DNA of 64,000 nucleotides from Flavobacteriaceae bacterium GF1 (GCA_009797885.1 WNKP01000006.1:186001-250000); one strand, 5' to 3'. Positions 1 through 8,890 are shown, counted from the stretch's first letter. Notes: a model not told the origin generated them from the letters alone. Made by a program: numbers and translations.

Positions 1-2041
1 TTGCTTCGGCAATTTCTAATTTTTGAATCGTTAGATTCCCATTAAGAAATAGATTTTTCCAGGTATAGCTTGAGCTGACTTCAACACCTATGCTTTCTAC
101 GAAAGCTTCGTTAACGAATTGAGAGTTCTCCGGACCAAAGGGTATAGTTCTTATTAAATCTTCTTGGTCTCTAAAAAAGAATCCCAGGTCAACCTTTAAA
201 GCCTTACTATCATTAAATTGATTGGTATATCGAATCCCTACATTGTAATTATTACTTCGTTCCGGACGTAATTCAAAATTTGGTATGATGGCTGCAAAAT
301 CCCCAAAAACTTCGCCTTGCGTAGGAAAACGAATGGTTTTTTCATAGCTTGACCTCACAAACAATTTGGGATTGATTTGGTATTTAAACCCTCCTCCATA
401 GCCATTATCATTGGAATTCACAGTTCGTAATGGAATAGTGGTCACTCCGCTTGTATTATTGAACTGAATGGACTCAGCGCTATAATCGTAGTTTTTGAAC
501 AGTCCGAAAACGGTAAGTCTTTTGTCAAAAAATTTGAATGTGGTTTCTGCTCCTATAATGTTGGATTGTAAAGTAGATGGAATCGTATTGGGGTCAATCA
601 TTTCATCTCCCAAGGCAATCCTTGCTCCAATAGGGTCGTTGCCTTGTATAACGTATTTGTTGTTGAACTCGGATATGTTGATGTTTATGTCGTCTGTTAG
701 GTTGATTCTTAAGGTAAGTCTATGGGCAGTTCCTTCATCTTCTCCCTCCCTCTGGGTAGGGACACCCGAAATTTCCGATCCAACATCATTTTGCGTTATC
801 AACTGTTGCCCCCTCCAATTGTAAAGTGCCGTTGTACTATCAGTGACCTTATTATCTATCCTTGAAAAAAGACCATGGTACTTCAAATCCAACAAATTGT
901 CAAAGAATCGTTTTCTATACTTGACTTCTCCAATAAATGCTTCATTTTCCCTTTCCGCTTCACCTACCGCTAAGCCCGTAATGAACGTTCCATTTTGGAT
1001 TTGATTATCCCTTCTCGAAGCAATGAGGGAAGCTTCCAATTCATCGGCCACTACAATATCAGTAAACCTTAGCGCTCCTTTAACGAAAGAAGACCGAAAA
1101 CGGTCGTGAAAACGCCTCGCATCTATCCGTTCTTCAGAAATACTGGCCACTGTCCCATCTGACCTTAGATTCTCCACAAAATTTGGAATGTCACGCATTA
1201 AATAATCATTATCGGTATAGTTGACGAACGATTGTAAGGAAATTGCAATGTTGTCATTGAAATTATGATTGCCATTCACTGTTACCCTATGCGTATTGAA
1301 CGATCCAAAGGAATACGAAATCCTGGCATAATCTTCAGATCTTTCAAAAGAGACCAGGTTAATCCCCCCACCGAGGGCGTCGGTACCTATACCAACGGGC
1401 ATAACCCCTTTGTAAATATCAACCCTTGACAGTATATCCACAGGTATGTCATTTATCTGGAATGCTCCGCCATATAGTTCTAAGGGCATACCATCATAGT
1501 ATGTTCTTACGGCTTGTCCTGTCAATCCATTTAAATTGATGTTTACTTGACTTCCAAGGCCTCCGCTTTGCCGAACTACCACACCTGTGGATTGCTTTAT
1601 GACAGATTCTACCCCGAGTGCTTGATTCTGAAGTTTTTTTACATCCAGCGAGTTAATGGTGAGCGCTTTAGCACTTTGTCGTTGCTCTTGGGATTCTGCA
1701 AACAAAGTCACTCCTTCCAATGCTTCGGCCCCTTCCCGAAGTGTTACACTGAGTTTGACATTTTCATTTAGATCAATTGTTTTCTTGAAGGAAGTGAATC
1801 CAATAAAAGATATAGTTATGTTGTACGTGCCGGCATCAATGTTTGTTATTTTGAACTTTCCATTTTCGTCGGTTATTGCGTATTTGTTGCTCCCTTCCAA
1901 AACCACATTGGCAAAGGAAATCGGTGCTCCAGTAATCTCCTTCACCTCTCCGGTTATGTCTAGCTCTTGTTGTGAAAATAATTGGGTGGATATAAGGAAC
2001 AGTAGTAAGGGAATGGTTCTCATTAGTTGGTTTGTTTTCAT
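1..2041 (-). CDS. TonB-dependent outer-membrane receptor (C-terminus beyond window)
   Basis: An open frame runs from an ATG at 2041 off the left edge, so about 680 residues are visible and the barrel end is missing. A signal peptide (about residues 1-22, ending near LFSQ) is followed by a carboxypeptidase-regulatory-like domain (about 25-105, with TGEVKEITGAPI and FTSFKKT) and a plug domain (GVVVRQSGGLGSQVNINLNG, then YYDGMPLE). These mark an active importer of the FecA/siderophore-receptor type. It is last in a leftward run with a PepSY protein and two small membrane proteins, a set typical of ferric-siderophore uptake. A 30-bp motif shared with other iron genes ends 16 bp before the ATG, so iron-dependent repression is likely. 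Ligand unknown. A second in-frame ATG lies at 2023. Confidence 0.9.
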   Translation of the reverse strand, partial: MKTNQLMRTIPLLLFLISTQLFSQQELDITGEVKEITGAPISFANVVLEGSNKYAITDENGKFKITNIDAGTYNITISFIGFTSFKKTIDLNENVKLSVTLREGAEALEGVTLFAESQEQRQSAKALTINSLDVKKLQNQALGVESVIKQSTGVVVRQSGGLGSQVNINLNGLTGQAVRTYYDGMPLELYGGAFQINDIPVDILSRVDIYKGVMPVGIGTDALGGGINLVSFERSEDYARISYSFGSFNTHRVTVNGNHNFNDNIAISLQSFVNYTDNDYLMRDIPNFVENLRSDGTVASISEERIDARRFHDRFRSSFVKGALRFTDIVVADELEASLIASRRDNQIQNGTFITGLAVGEAERENEAFIGEVKYRKRFFDNLLDLKYHGLFSRIDNKVTDSTTALYNWRGQQLITQNDVGSEISGVPTQREGEDEGTAHRLTLRINLTDDININISEFNNKYVIQGNDPIGARIALGDEMIDPNTIPSTLQSNIIGAETTFKFFDKRLTVFGLFKNYDYSAESIQFNNTSGVTTIPLRTVNSNDNGYGGGFKYQINPKLFVRSSYEKTIRFPTQGEVFGDFAAIIPNFELRPERSNNYNVGIRYTNQFNDSKALKVDLGFFFRDQEDLIRTIPFGPENSQFVNEAFVESIGVEVSSSYTWKNLFLNGNLTIQKLEIAEA

Positions 2042-2057
2042 TTAAAACGGAGCTAAG

Positions 2058-2087
2058 ATAATTTTTATTTAGAATAAATAAAAATAA
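2058..2087 (-). promoter_or_regulatory. Candidate Fur-type iron operator, site A
   Basis: This 30-bp AT-rich element lies just before the TonB receptor. Read on the minus strand it contains TCTAAATAAAAATTAT and forms a perfect 11-bp inverted repeat (ATTTTTATTTA, spacer TTC, TAAATAAAAAT). By eye it matches 27 of 30 positions of site B (4467-4496) and 25 of 30 of site C (43455-43484) without gaps. Assignment to Fur is inferred from the neighbouring genes. Confidence 0.6.
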
Positions 2088-2131
2088 CTTTGAAACTAAC
2101 ACCTATATATTCAATGATCAGCTAAATACTT

Positions 2132-3802
2132 CTATTCCGGTTTTGTAGAGCTCTGTAGCATGGGGGTGGGCTTTTCCCGGGATATTACTTCTTCTGTTTT
2201 ATGCGCCTGTTGTTCTTCCTTGTTTTTGGTATTTTCAGAGGACCTTCCCTTTAAATAAAACTGGCAGACCAACACTCCGATGATACCGATGATCAACCAG
2301 GTGGCATCTACGCTGAAAACATAGAATTGTCCATTCAAGAGGGTATTCCAAATCCAGTCTCCGGTGACCACTCCATTTGCAATAGGAATCAATAGGCCCA
2401 AAATACTTCCGAGAAGGATATAGTTTCTATTGAGTTTTCGATAGTCATTCCAGAACAGCCCAATTATGGTGAGTACCAGCCATCCTAAAAAGAAAGTGGA
2501 ATTGACATAGAATACCCGTCCTGGCATTTCCATGGGTACGAGCTTATTGGCAATGAAAATAAGTCCCAATGCAGGAAACATGGAAAGGCAAATGGCCAAA
2601 TACACCTTGGTCACGCGATGATGGAACCTTCGTTGTTTAGAGGTATAAGATGGTTTATCCCTTGCGGTGCGCCAAATCATTACCCCGCTAATAATAATGT
2701 AACAGGTAATCATGGCCAGGATAAAGTAAATGATTTTGAGGAAAATTCCGCCAAAAGTGGCATAGTGCAGTTTTATAAGCACTGCCAAAGTGCCCTTGGA
2801 GTACGGCCTGGTTTCAGGTTCGGTTGCATCAAGCAATTTACCGTCCTTATGTCCGTAAATAAAAATACCATCCCCGCCAATTCCTTTAAAATCATCTATC
2901 CGAACACCTATGGTGCCGTCCTCCTTACCAAAATTATTGGTGTAGAGATAGGTGACCTCCGTTTCCGGGTATGCGGCATCCACCTTATGGTAAATCTCAT
3001 TAAAACCAATGCCATTTTCAATGGTCAGGGCATTTTCATCATAGGAGATTCCTGCACCGGGCCTAACGGCGTTTATAACTTCGGAGGTATCACCATTAAA
3101 CATTAAGAAAGCACTTGGGGCCAATAGAAGAATGGAAAGCCCCAACAGCGCACCTGTTACCGCATAGATAATTTGAAAGGGTAGTGTAATGAAGCCCAAT
3201 GATATATGTCCATTGGTCCAAATCTGTTTCCATTTGCCCTTAGTGGTGAAGGCATAGAATTTATTGACTATGTTTTTCCAATGGGTCAAGAGGCCCGTAA
3301 AGATGGCGAAAAGAAAAAAGAAGGCCACCAAACCCGAAAGGTATATCCCCACTATGGGAATTTGATGGAAATAATGCAGCTCATAAATGGTGCGTGCCAT
3401 ATGTGTTTTCTCTTCCGTCCCATCAGAAAGGACTTTATAGGTAACTGGATTTATGGCAGAATGGAAACGTTCTGTTTTTCCTTCGGAGTCCTTTGTTCCT
3501 CCGTAGAATTCAATCAATGGATTTTTTTTGTTCGGAGGGACCATTCCAAATGTGGCACCAGGGTCAAAATTCTGGATGTCACCCTTTATGGCCTCATAAG
3601 CCTTGTCATAGTCTACTGTTGCGGGGTCCACGGGTTCAATGCGGGCCTCGGGATTTTCCCATTGATAGAGTTCATCCATAAATAGGGCCACGGCACCGGC
3701 ATAAAAACAAACAAAAAGGGCAAAACTTATCACAATCCCTGAAACCGTATGGGTGTGGAACATCACATTGTGCAGTCGGGGTTTTAGGGCTTTCAGTTTC
3801 AT
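2132..3802 (-). CDS. PepSY-associated TM protein, probable ferric-siderophore reductase/uptake partner
   Basis: This 556-residue inner-membrane protein has a first TM helix at about 17-40, a large extracytoplasmic PepSY-type region, further helices near 148-170, 203-228 and 355-377, and a cluster of four at about 395-513, then a charged tail. PepSY_TM proteins (PiuB/FoxB type) sit beside siderophore receptors, and some are implicated in reducing or releasing iron from the siderophore. The gene lies between a DUF3649-like gene (27 bp upstream) and the TonB receptor (90 bp downstream), matching the conserved DUF3325/DUF3649/PepSY set. The reductase role is inferred from family and context. Confidence 0.85.
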   Translation of the reverse strand: MKLKALKPRLHNVMFHTHTVSGIVISFALFVCFYAGAVALFMDELYQWENPEARIEPVDPATVDYDKAYEAIKGDIQNFDPGATFGMVPPNKKNPLIEFYGGTKDSEGKTERFHSAINPVTYKVLSDGTEEKTHMARTIYELHYFHQIPIVGIYLSGLVAFFFLFAIFTGLLTHWKNIVNKFYAFTTKGKWKQIWTNGHISLGFITLPFQIIYAVTGALLGLSILLLAPSAFLMFNGDTSEVINAVRPGAGISYDENALTIENGIGFNEIYHKVDAAYPETEVTYLYTNNFGKEDGTIGVRIDDFKGIGGDGIFIYGHKDGKLLDATEPETRPYSKGTLAVLIKLHYATFGGIFLKIIYFILAMITCYIIISGVMIWRTARDKPSYTSKQRRFHHRVTKVYLAICLSMFPALGLIFIANKLVPMEMPGRVFYVNSTFFLGWLVLTIIGLFWNDYRKLNRNYILLGSILGLLIPIANGVVTGDWIWNTLLNGQFYVFSVDATWLIIGIIGVLVCQFYLKGRSSENTKNKEEQQAHKTEEVISREKPTPMLQSSTKPE

Positions 3803-3829
3803 GATGCTGGATTTACGCTTTTTTCATTG

Positions 3830-4111
3830 CTATTTATTTAGAAAGATGACCGCTCCAAGCAGAACGATGATCAAGAGATAGATACCCCATATCTTCCAGC
3901 CATTTTTGACCATAAAGGCAACGACCATTAAGGCTGCCCATAAAATAAAGGAAGTGTAACCTGTTGTAATGATAAGTCCTCCCTTTGATTCCAATAGGGT
4001 TCCTATGGCATTGTGAAAAAGAATCGTGACGATGAACCCACCTAAAATACCAGCAGTGGTCTTTAAAAATCGTTGGCCTCCGGAAGAGAGGTATTTTGCA
4101 TTGGCAGGCAT
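3830..4111 (-). CDS. Small DUF3649-like membrane protein of the iron-uptake operon
   Basis: This 93-residue protein has a short polar start (MPANAKYLSSGGQRFLKTTA) and three hydrophobic segments at about 17-38, 45-67 and 72-91. Its ATG directly abuts the stop codon of the upstream gene (no spacing), so translation is probably coupled. Length, topology and its place between a DUF3325-like protein and PepSY fit the DUF3649 'iron uptake' family. The family call rests mainly on context, as there is no catalytic motif. Confidence 0.7.
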   Translation of the reverse strand: MPANAKYLSSGGQRFLKTTAGILGGFIVTILFHNAIGTLLESKGGLIITTGYTSFILWAALMVVAFMVKNGWKIWGIYLLIIVLLGAVIFLNK

Positions 4112-4429
4112 TTATAGCGAGTTTTCAACAATGATGGACAATAGGCTTAGACCCACCATTAGGTAGGCGTATTTCTTGTTCAGGGGCAAAAACATAATGG
4201 TTAGGCTTAGCCCGAACATTAGGGTAATCAAAAAAATGACCAACCCGGTGGCCACTCCATTTTGCAGGCAAAGAACCACCATGGAAAGTAAGAACATGCC
4301 ATAGGAAATCAATCGTAAGGATTTTGGGTTTTCCCTTGCCCTTCTTTTGAAGTTGGCAAAGTAATCGGGAAAATGCTTGGATTTGGCGTAGAGCAAAGAA
4401 CATCCCAAAAAAACTAAAATTATGCCCAT
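4112..4429 (-). CDS. Small DUF3325-like membrane protein, first gene of the iron-uptake operon
   Basis: This 105-residue protein has an N-terminal helix (about 1-15), a basic cytoplasmic stretch (FANFKRRARENPKSLRLISY), a double-length hydrophobic region (about 43-82) and a final helix (about 88-103). That layout resembles DUF3325 proteins, found with DUF3649 and PepSY proteins in siderophore loci. It opens a leftward operon whose promoter shares a 145-bp spacer with the divergent Fur-family gene, and that spacer holds iron-operator candidate site B. Molecular function is unknown. Confidence 0.7.
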   Translation of the reverse strand: MGIILVFLGCSLLYAKSKHFPDYFANFKRRARENPKSLRLISYGMFLLSMVVLCLQNGVATGLVIFLITLMFGLSLTIMFLPLNKKYAYLMVGLSLLSIIVENSL

Positions 4430-4466
4430 TTCCTTTAACTGGATTTTAAGAAAACAAACATAAATA

Positions 4467-4496
4467 TTATTTTTAATAATTCTAAATAAAGATTAT
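4467..4496. promoter_or_regulatory. Candidate Fur-type iron operator, site B
   Basis: This 30-bp AT-rich motif has the core TCTAAATAAAGATTAT on the plus strand. It sits in the divergent spacer between the iron-uptake operon (start 4429) and the Fur-family gene (start 4575), so one site could control both. It matches site A at 27 of 30 positions and site C at 26 of 30. The dyad is imperfect here (8 of 11 arm positions). Confidence 0.6.
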
Positions 4497-4574
4497 TATT
4501 ATATCGTAACTATTTTTGGTGAGGGTTTCCTTAGCCAAAAGTTTGATTTTGGGATCATTTAAAAGAGTACAGTT

Positions 4575-5027
4575 ATGGCATGTGAAAGTAGTTTCAATAT
4601 TATCAAGGGGGTATTTACCTCTTTTCTAGAAGAAAAGGGACATCGAAAAACACCGGAGCGATACGCTATTCTAAAAGAGCTTTACGACTCCGAGGAACAT
4701 TTGGATATTGATACCCTCTATGTTCAAATGAAAGAGAAAGGTTTTAGGGTCAGCCGTGCGACGCTGTACAACACGATAGAGCTATTGCTGGAATGTAACT
4801 TGGTTCGAAAACATCAGTTTGTGGATAAAGTGGCACTGTATGAAAAGTCCTTTTTTAGCAGTAAACACGATCACATCATTTTAACGGATACCGGCGAGGT
4901 GGTTGAGTTTTGCGACCCACGGGTGGAATCCATTAAAAAAACCATAGAGGAGACGTTCAATATTAAAGTTGACAAGCATTCCCTATATTTTTATGGCGTT
5001 CGCAATGAGAGGTCCACAGCAACATAA
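4575..5027 (+). CDS. Fur-family metal-responsive transcriptional regulator
   Basis: This 150-residue protein has the Fur fold: a winged helix ([20 protein letters not shown], then [19 protein letters not shown], about residues 22-80) and a dimerisation/metal domain with HDHIIL and VEFCDPR. Divergence from a siderophore-uptake operon and shared flanking operators indicate an iron regulator (Fur) rather than Zur or PerR, though that is inference. The two CxxC pairs that hold structural zinc in many Fur proteins are missing; the usual CTxCG position reads LTDTG. The HxH metal-site residues remain. Start chosen at the first ATG, just after the shared spacer. Confidence 0.88.
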   Translation: MACESSFNIIKGVFTSFLEEKGHRKTPERYAILKELYDSEEHLDIDTLYVQMKEKGFRVSRATLYNTIELLLECNLVRKHQFVDKVALYEKSFFSSKHDHIILTDTGEVVEFCDPRVESIKKTIEETFNIKVDKHSLYFYGVRNERSTAT

Positions 5028-5503
5028 AAGATCGTATGAAAGGGGATGTCCTGTGAATCTTTGAATCTCCTACTGGGAAAGCCAAATCGTAAGATCGAAA
5101 TAAGACGCATTTGCCATATGCCCAACTATTCTTTCCGTTCCAGTAGTTGTTGCCATGATGCTCTTAAAACAACAAAGACCATCAAATTAAATCAGCTAAA
5201 AAAGATAACATTGCTTTAGCATGTTACCCTTTGACGTTACATTTCCCGTCCTGCCAGCAGGACAAAAATATAAACACTAAGTAATCTTTTAATTAATCAT
5301 ATCCTATGAAAAGGATGCAAATCCATTAATTCTTAAAACCCCTGGAAAACAAGGTTATAGGGAATAAAACACGTAGCTTTTTACCATTCATTCATAGAAT
5401 CTTAAACTTCATGGCCCCGATTCTTATGTTCATTATATAGTGATTTTTAATCGTCACCGATCTCATGACTTTTGTCGTGAAAATTATTAAAACGTAAAAC
5501 AAA
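5028..5503. other. 476-bp non-coding spacer with a 16-bp palindrome
   Basis: I see no convincing gene here, only ORFs under 10 codons. The one clear structure is a perfect short palindrome at 5248-5263 (GTCCTGC, CA, GCAGGAC). It lies between the Fur-family gene and the outer-membrane repeat protein, and could be a hairpin or an operator for the downstream three-gene block. Confidence 0.4.
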
Positions 5504-6478
5504 ATGGGATTACATAAGAAATTAAAAGGGATGATAATAGTTATTCTATTATCGGGATGGAGTGTTTTAACTAATGCTCAGGAAAACGCAGAAAGTAAAA
5601 AATCACAAATCACATTTATTTATCCATTGGGCACCAACGGAGTAAATTCCGCAGACTATACCAATAATGTCTCGTTTAATGTGCTAATGGGACTTAATGG
5701 TGGGGTGAATGGATTTGAATTTGGGGGCTTGGTTAATTACAACAAAGGAAATGTAAGGGGATTTCAATTTGGAGGATTGGCCAATATAAATACGGGAAGC
5801 ACCCAGGGAATTCAGATTTCGGGGATTGCCAATATAGCGAATCAAAACTCCAAAGGATTTCAGATGGGATTGACCAATATTGTTAAAGGGGAGTATAAAG
5901 GGCTACAACTTGGACTTTTTAATTATGCCAAAAGACTCAATGGCGTACAGTTTGGACTGATCAATGTTTCGGATTCAATTTCCAGTGGAACACCAATTGG
6001 ATTGATCAATATTGCAAAAAATGGGTACTATGCCTTAGAAGTGTCCGGTGGAGAAACGCTGTTTGCAAATACAAGTTTCAAATTTGGCGTAAGGGAATTC
6101 TATACCATGATCAAAACTGGCTATTCCCGATTTCAGGGGGAAAATGTTTATAGCGTCGGTTTGGGCTTCGGATCATTGTTTTCGTTTGCCAAAAGGCACG
6201 GAATTTCCTTGGAGTTGAGCGGCAATAACATTCTTTACAATGGTACCTGGGATGGTTTGAATATTTTGGGCAAACTTGATTTTAACTTTCAGTATTCCCT
6301 AAACGATAAATTTAAAATAGTTGCCGGACCATCCTTTAATACCTATATCACGGATCAAGAAGTTGATGGAAAATTCGGAACTTTAAACATACCGTATACC
6401 ATTTTCGAAGATATTAACGACGATAGATTGTTAAGCGCGTGGATCGGTTTTAATCTTGGTGTTGCGCTGGAACTTTAA
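5504..6478 (+). CDS. Secreted/outer-membrane protein with G-[FIL]-Q-x-G-L-x-N repeats (LA_2272-type)
   Basis: This 324-residue protein has a signal peptide (about 1-26, ending NAQ). Residues about 60-180 hold seven degenerate 14-16-residue repeats of the type GFQFGGLANI, GIQISGIANI, GLQLGLFNYA and GVQFGLINV, followed by an alternating beta-rich C-terminal half likely to form barrel strands. This matches the LA_2272-type surface repeat family, whose function is unknown. It lies 23 bp before a LytS-type sensor kinase and its LytTR regulator, so the three probably form one unit. The repeat protein may be a surface partner or target of that system. Confidence 0.75.
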   Translation: MGLHKKLKGMIIVILLSGWSVLTNAQENAESKKSQITFIYPLGTNGVNSADYTNNVSFNVLMGLNGGVNGFEFGGLVNYNKGNVRGFQFGGLANINTGSTQGIQISGIANIANQNSKGFQMGLTNIVKGEYKGLQLGLFNYAKRLNGVQFGLINVSDSISSGTPIGLINIAKNGYYALEVSGGETLFANTSFKFGVREFYTMIKTGYSRFQGENVYSVGLGFGSLFSFAKRHGISLELSGNNILYNGTWDGLNILGKLDFNFQYSLNDKFKIVAGPSFNTYITDQEVDGKFGTLNIPYTIFEDINDDRLLSAWIGFNLGVALEL

Positions 6479-6501
6479 TTTTGAATATGCCGTACAGTTA
6501 A

Positions 6502-7542
6502 ATGAAGAACTTCATGAAATCGAATAAAACAATGATATGGGTGACCTCGATTATAGGGGTTGCGCTCTACTTTCTACTGTTGTTATATTTTCGGTTTTTA
6601 CTGGTGGAGGATGAAACAAGTTTTTTTCCAAAACTGGTGCAGGAGTTCTTCTTTAATTTACCTGTACTGCTGGTCAACATCTTTCTTATTTTCATAGTTG
6701 TAAGGTTGTTTAACCGCCTCTTTTCCGCAAAGTTTTACCTAAGGCTATTATTGGAAATCGTTTCAATATTTTTCATTACGGCCATACTGGTCTTTGCAAC
6801 TGGGGTATTGATAGAGCTTACGCAAAACATCAATGAGTTTGAGCTAAAGGAGCATATAAACATCTTTGGGGACACTTTTGTGATGGCATTGCTCATTGGT
6901 GTATTCACCCTTACGATTCTTGAGACACATTTTCAAATAAGGGTAAGCAACGAAAAGGAAATTGAGAATGAGCGACTCAATCAGGAGAATCTTAGCTTAA
7001 AGTACATACAGCTTAAGAACCAGATTAATCCTCATTTTTTATTCAATAGCTTGAGCATTCTATCGGCCTTGGTCAAATCAAATCAGGATAATGCGCAATT
7101 GTTCATTCAGAATCTTTCGGAGATTTATCGCTATGTGCTTTTTCAGGATCAAAAAGACCTGGTTCCATTGAAAGAAGAGCTTGAATTCATAAAAAGTTTT
7201 ATTGAAATACTAAGATTTAGATATGATGAAGGACTGCAAGTTCATTTTAATATCAATGATGGGGCGCAGAGTAAAAAAATAATTCCAATGACGCTTCAAT
7301 TGTTGATTGAAAATGCGGTCAAGCACAATATAGTTGATGAAAATTGCCCCTTGGAGGTTGATATAAAATCAATGGGAAATGAGCTTATTGTGAGCAACAA
7401 GCTGAACAAAAAAATTGTTATCTCCAAAGGAAATAAAATAGGGTTGACTATGATCAGAAAGAGATATAGGGTTGTAAATGGTTCGGAGATTATGGTCACT
7501 AATGAAAATGACAGATTTACCGTAAAAATTCCCCTGCTATGA
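6502..7542 (+). CDS. LytS/YehU-type membrane sensor histidine kinase
   Basis: This 346-residue kinase has four N-terminal TM helices (about 12-35, 47-70, 82-106, 120-145), a short coiled linker, then the His_kinase domain. The phospho-acceptor motif is QINPHFLFNSL (His near residue 177). The ATP-binding half has the N-box LLIENAVKHN and a short G-box (KIGLTMIRKR). There is no periplasmic sensor domain, so the stimulus is probably membrane-borne. Its last four bases overlap the start of the LytTR regulator (ATGA), a typical coupled pair. Confidence 0.92.
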   Translation: MKNFMKSNKTMIWVTSIIGVALYFLLLLYFRFLLVEDETSFFPKLVQEFFFNLPVLLVNIFLIFIVVRLFNRLFSAKFYLRLLLEIVSIFFITAILVFATGVLIELTQNINEFELKEHINIFGDTFVMALLIGVFTLTILETHFQIRVSNEKEIENERLNQENLSLKYIQLKNQINPHFLFNSLSILSALVKSNQDNAQLFIQNLSEIYRYVLFQDQKDLVPLKEELEFIKSFIEILRFRYDEGLQVHFNINDGAQSKKIIPMTLQLLIENAVKHNIVDENCPLEVDIKSMGNELIVSNKLNKKIVISKGNKIGLTMIRKRYRVVNGSEIMVTNENDRFTVKIPLL

Positions 7543-8288
7543 AAGTATTGATAATAGAGGATGAAAGACTTTCAAGGAATCATTTAAAAACGGAGTTGAA
7601 CAAATATTTCCCAGATATCTCCGTAATTGGCGAAACGGCTTCCGTAAAAGCATCAATTGAATGGTTAAAGAAAAACAAAGTTGATTTAATATTTATGGAT
7701 GTTCAATTGTCGGACGGCTTATCATTTGAGATTTTTAAGCATGTTTCCATTGAAGCTCCAATTATTTTCACCACGGCCTATGACAAATATGCCATTCAGG
7801 CATTTCAGGAAAATTCAATTGGATATTTGTTGAAACCTATTTCCAGGATCAAGTTGAAAAATGCCATGGATAAATATAAAAATTTGTTCACCCAGGAAAA
7901 GCTCAACGTTGATTTACGGGAATTGGTTTCCTATTACCAAAAGAACAGTTATAGGCAACGCATTTCCGTACAAATAGGTGATAGAATTAGTTTTATCAAC
8001 ATCAATGAAGTTGCCTATTTTTTATCGGAAGAGACCGCAACTTTTGCGGTTCTCAAAAATGGAAAGCGTAAAATAATTGACCATAGCCTATCTGATCTGG
8101 AACAGGAAATAAATCAAGATGTCTTTTTTCGCATAACAAGAAATTGTATCGTCAATATTGAATCCATTGAGTCCGTTCATCGCTATTTCAATAGTCGTTT
8201 AAAAGTTAATTTAAAACCAACTTTTAATGGGGAATTGGTTATTAGTCGAGTAAGGTCGATAGCGTTTAAAAATTGGCTCGACAAATAA
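7539..8288 (+). CDS. LytTR-family response regulator
   Basis: This 249-residue protein has an N-terminal receiver domain (1-120) with acidic pocket EDE at 7-9, phospho-acceptor Asp near residue 54 (IFMDVQLSDG), TTAYDKY and LLKPI, and a C-terminal LytTR DNA-binding domain (about 145-249; ISFININEVAYF, FFRITRNCIVNIESIE). It overlaps the upstream kinase gene by 4 bp, so the two form a cognate pair. Targets are unknown; the adjacent outer-membrane repeat protein is one candidate. Confidence 0.93.
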   Translation: MKVLIIEDERLSRNHLKTELNKYFPDISVIGETASVKASIEWLKKNKVDLIFMDVQLSDGLSFEIFKHVSIEAPIIFTTAYDKYAIQAFQENSIGYLLKPISRIKLKNAMDKYKNLFTQEKLNVDLRELVSYYQKNSYRQRISVQIGDRISFININEVAYFLSEETATFAVLKNGKRKIIDHSLSDLEQEINQDVFFRITRNCIVNIESIESVHRYFNSRLKVNLKPTFNGELVISRVRSIAFKNWLDK

Positions 8289-8337
8289 TGTCAATCCTCG
8301 GATACAAAACGGATAAAGGCTATAAAGCAGTCAAAAA

Positions 8338-8856
8338 ATGGAAGATTTTAAGTTTGATACCAAACGGCTCCAGCTAGTCCCTTTTTTATTGGAAGACAGC
8401 GAAGAGTTCCTACTCTTGAACAATGACCCCTATGTAAGGAAATTCCTTTGGGATGATAAGGGTATTGATGCCATGACAGCCGATGATATTATGGAACAAA
8501 ACACAAGACATTTTGAAGAAAATCAATATGGTCTTTGGAAAATACGTTTAAAAAACAGGGAGAAAATCATTGGTTATGTTGGGTTATGGTACTTCTTTGA
8601 TGAACCGCAGCCACAACTGATCTATGCGTTGCTAGAACCCTTTACCAAAAAAGGGTATGCCACTGAGGCAAGTCGATCAATAATAAGATATGCTTTTAAA
8701 GAGCTTGGTTTTGAATACCTGCTGGCAGCGACCGATGAACCTCATTTGGACTCACAACGGGTAGCACAAAGATTGGGGATGTCATTCGTTGAAAAACGGA
8801 TGGAAGACAACAAGCCGACCATGTTTTATAAAATTGAAAAAACCGAAACACTATAA
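8338..8856 (+). CDS. GNAT-family N-acetyltransferase (RimJ/RimL type)
   Basis: This 172-residue protein shows the RimJ/RimL-like pattern: DTKRLQLVPF at the start, IIGYVGLWYF in the core strand, then the acetyl-CoA loop region LEPFTKKGYATEASRSIIRY and FEYLLAATDEPHLDSQRVAQRLGM. It should transfer an acetyl group from acetyl-CoA to an amine on a protein or small molecule; the substrate cannot be read from sequence. It follows the LytTR gene by 49 bp on the same strand. Confidence 0.85.
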   Translation: MEDFKFDTKRLQLVPFLLEDSEEFLLLNNDPYVRKFLWDDKGIDAMTADDIMEQNTRHFEENQYGLWKIRLKNREKIIGYVGLWYFFDEPQPQLIYALLEPFTKKGYATEASRSIIRYAFKELGFEYLLAATDEPHLDSQRVAQRLGMSFVEKRMEDNKPTMFYKIEKTETL

Positions 8857-8890
8857 ATCGTATTGATTTTTGCGTAAAGCAATTCAATTT

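Noticed and set aside
3830-3845. Another TCTAAATAAA-like core at the end of the DUF3649-like gene
   Set aside because: Only the 10-bp core matches; the remaining positions of the 30-bp motif do not, and it lies in coding sequence.
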